64,000 nucleotides of DNA from Aureispira sp050633105 (lineage in GTDB: Bacteria > Bacteroidota > Bacteroidia > Chitinophagales > Saprospiraceae): assembly GCA_050633105.1 (NCBI GenBank), contig JBOEFW010000057.1, forward strand, positions 28,734-92,733. Reading direction: 5' to 3'. Below, in pieces: positions 63,704-64,000 of the stretch. Every line of letters begins with the position of its first letter. The first letter of the stretch is position 1. The notes below the pieces were generated by a model. The model saw only the letters and a program-made list of their open reading frames with translations, had not been told where the DNA came from and searched no databases. Position numbers and translations under genes: made by a program.

Positions 63704-64000
63704 TCCAAGACAGAGATTAGATAACCTGATCCACGCACGATTTTAAACCGTGCTCCTCTCATCGCATAAGGCAAATCTCCTACCCCTACTTCGATCACAG
63801 TTAGGTGGTCGCCGAGACGTTTCACATCTGAAGAAGTGGAGGTATAACTCCCAATACTTTCTCCATCAGAATCCAAGTAGCTAATTTTGATAATGGGGTA
63901 ATACCCTGGCGCCGTTCCTTCATTAACAACCAAACGAACTAAATGATCGCCATGTCCGACAAACGCTGTGCGGTAGCTATTTCCTTGTTCGACACTTCCG
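63700..64000 (-). CDS. Partial gene cut by the window edge, unknown
   Basis: The last 99 codons of a minus-strand gene whose start lies beyond 64000. The readable part includes SYRTAFVGHGDHLVRLVVNE and ends GSGYLISVLD. It looks like a beta-rich domain, perhaps part of an extracellular or accessory domain, but I do not recognise a family. A TTG at 63933 could be mistaken for a start; the frame stays open to the edge. Confidence 0.55.
   Translation of the reverse strand, partial: GSVEQGNSYRTAFVGHGDHLVRLVVNEGTAPGYYPIIKISYLDSDGESIGSYTSTSSDVKRLGDHLTVIEVGVGDLPYAMRGARFKIVRGSGYLISVLD

Noticed and set aside
1..64000. CRISPR arrays, rRNA and tRNA genes
   Set aside because: No regularly spaced short repeats and no tRNA or rRNA signature sequence were seen on either strand by reading.

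Overview
The window looks like part of the chromosome of a marine gliding bacterium of phylum Bacteroidota, probably family Saprospiraceae and close to Saprospira or Aureispira. That placement is inference. It rests on type IX secretion genes (a PorG-like protein, a PorP/SprF family protein and a giant surface protein with a gliding-type C-terminal domain), leaders without Shine-Dalgarno sequences, a few TAnnTTTG promoter elements, low G+C, and a carotenoid cluster whose enzymes add up to saproxanthin, a pigment known from Saprospira and Aureispira.

Layout. 1-6.0 kb (minus strand): quinone-reductase-like oxidoreductase, leucine-rich-repeat lipoprotein, an acidic repeat protein, a FemAB-like acyltransferase and thrS with a structured, attenuator-like leader. 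6.4-16.9 kb: a BON-LysM protein, a TPR protein, a zinc-ribbon coiled-coil protein next to a Nif3 family protein, a large OmpA-type porin, a Glu/Leu/Phe/Val dehydrogenase, an arginase-fold pseudoenzyme and two TonB-domain proteins. 17.3-20.9 kb: an R2K-type ATP-grasp protein, a decayed gene, and atpC-atpD. 21-26.7 kb (plus): an outer-membrane barrel protein, nadK, a membrane protein, a porG-like gene and an M20-peptidase-like protein that has lost its catalytic residues.

26.7-30.6 kb is a zone of gene decay. Two tandem paralogues encode membrane-anchored proteins with three winged-helix domains. One is split by a 205-bp inverted-repeat element flanked by a 9-bp target duplication, and taking the element out restores the frame exactly. 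Next to it is a nucleotidyltransferase/HEPN toxin-antitoxin pair whose HEPN gene has an in-frame stop. 30.7-34.5 kb holds rsmE, a beta-helix lipoprotein and a small membrane protein. 34.5-40.4 kb is the carotenoid cluster crtI-crtB-crtD-cruF-crtZ-crtY, all on the minus strand. 40.7-46.6 kb holds a ZIP transporter, a LysM protein, a LysE exporter, a possible 20-residue gene with its own terminator, a serine/threonine dehydratase, a zinc-ribbon membrane protein and ybaB.

47.2-55.7 kb is a surface-protein locus. A 2265-residue secreted protein has a beta-helix start, a Gly/Asn-rich stretch, tandem 741-bp repeats of Ig-like modules and a type B T9SS sorting domain. It is followed by a PorP/SprF barrel fused to a coiled coil and an OmpA peptidoglycan-binding domain. 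The right end has a 46-residue Cys/Lys-rich protein, a methyltransferase with acetyl-CoA synthetase, a TrlF-like PHP-ATPase, a GMC oxidoreductase and a gene cut by the window edge. I saw no tRNA, rRNA, CRISPR array or complete insertion sequence.
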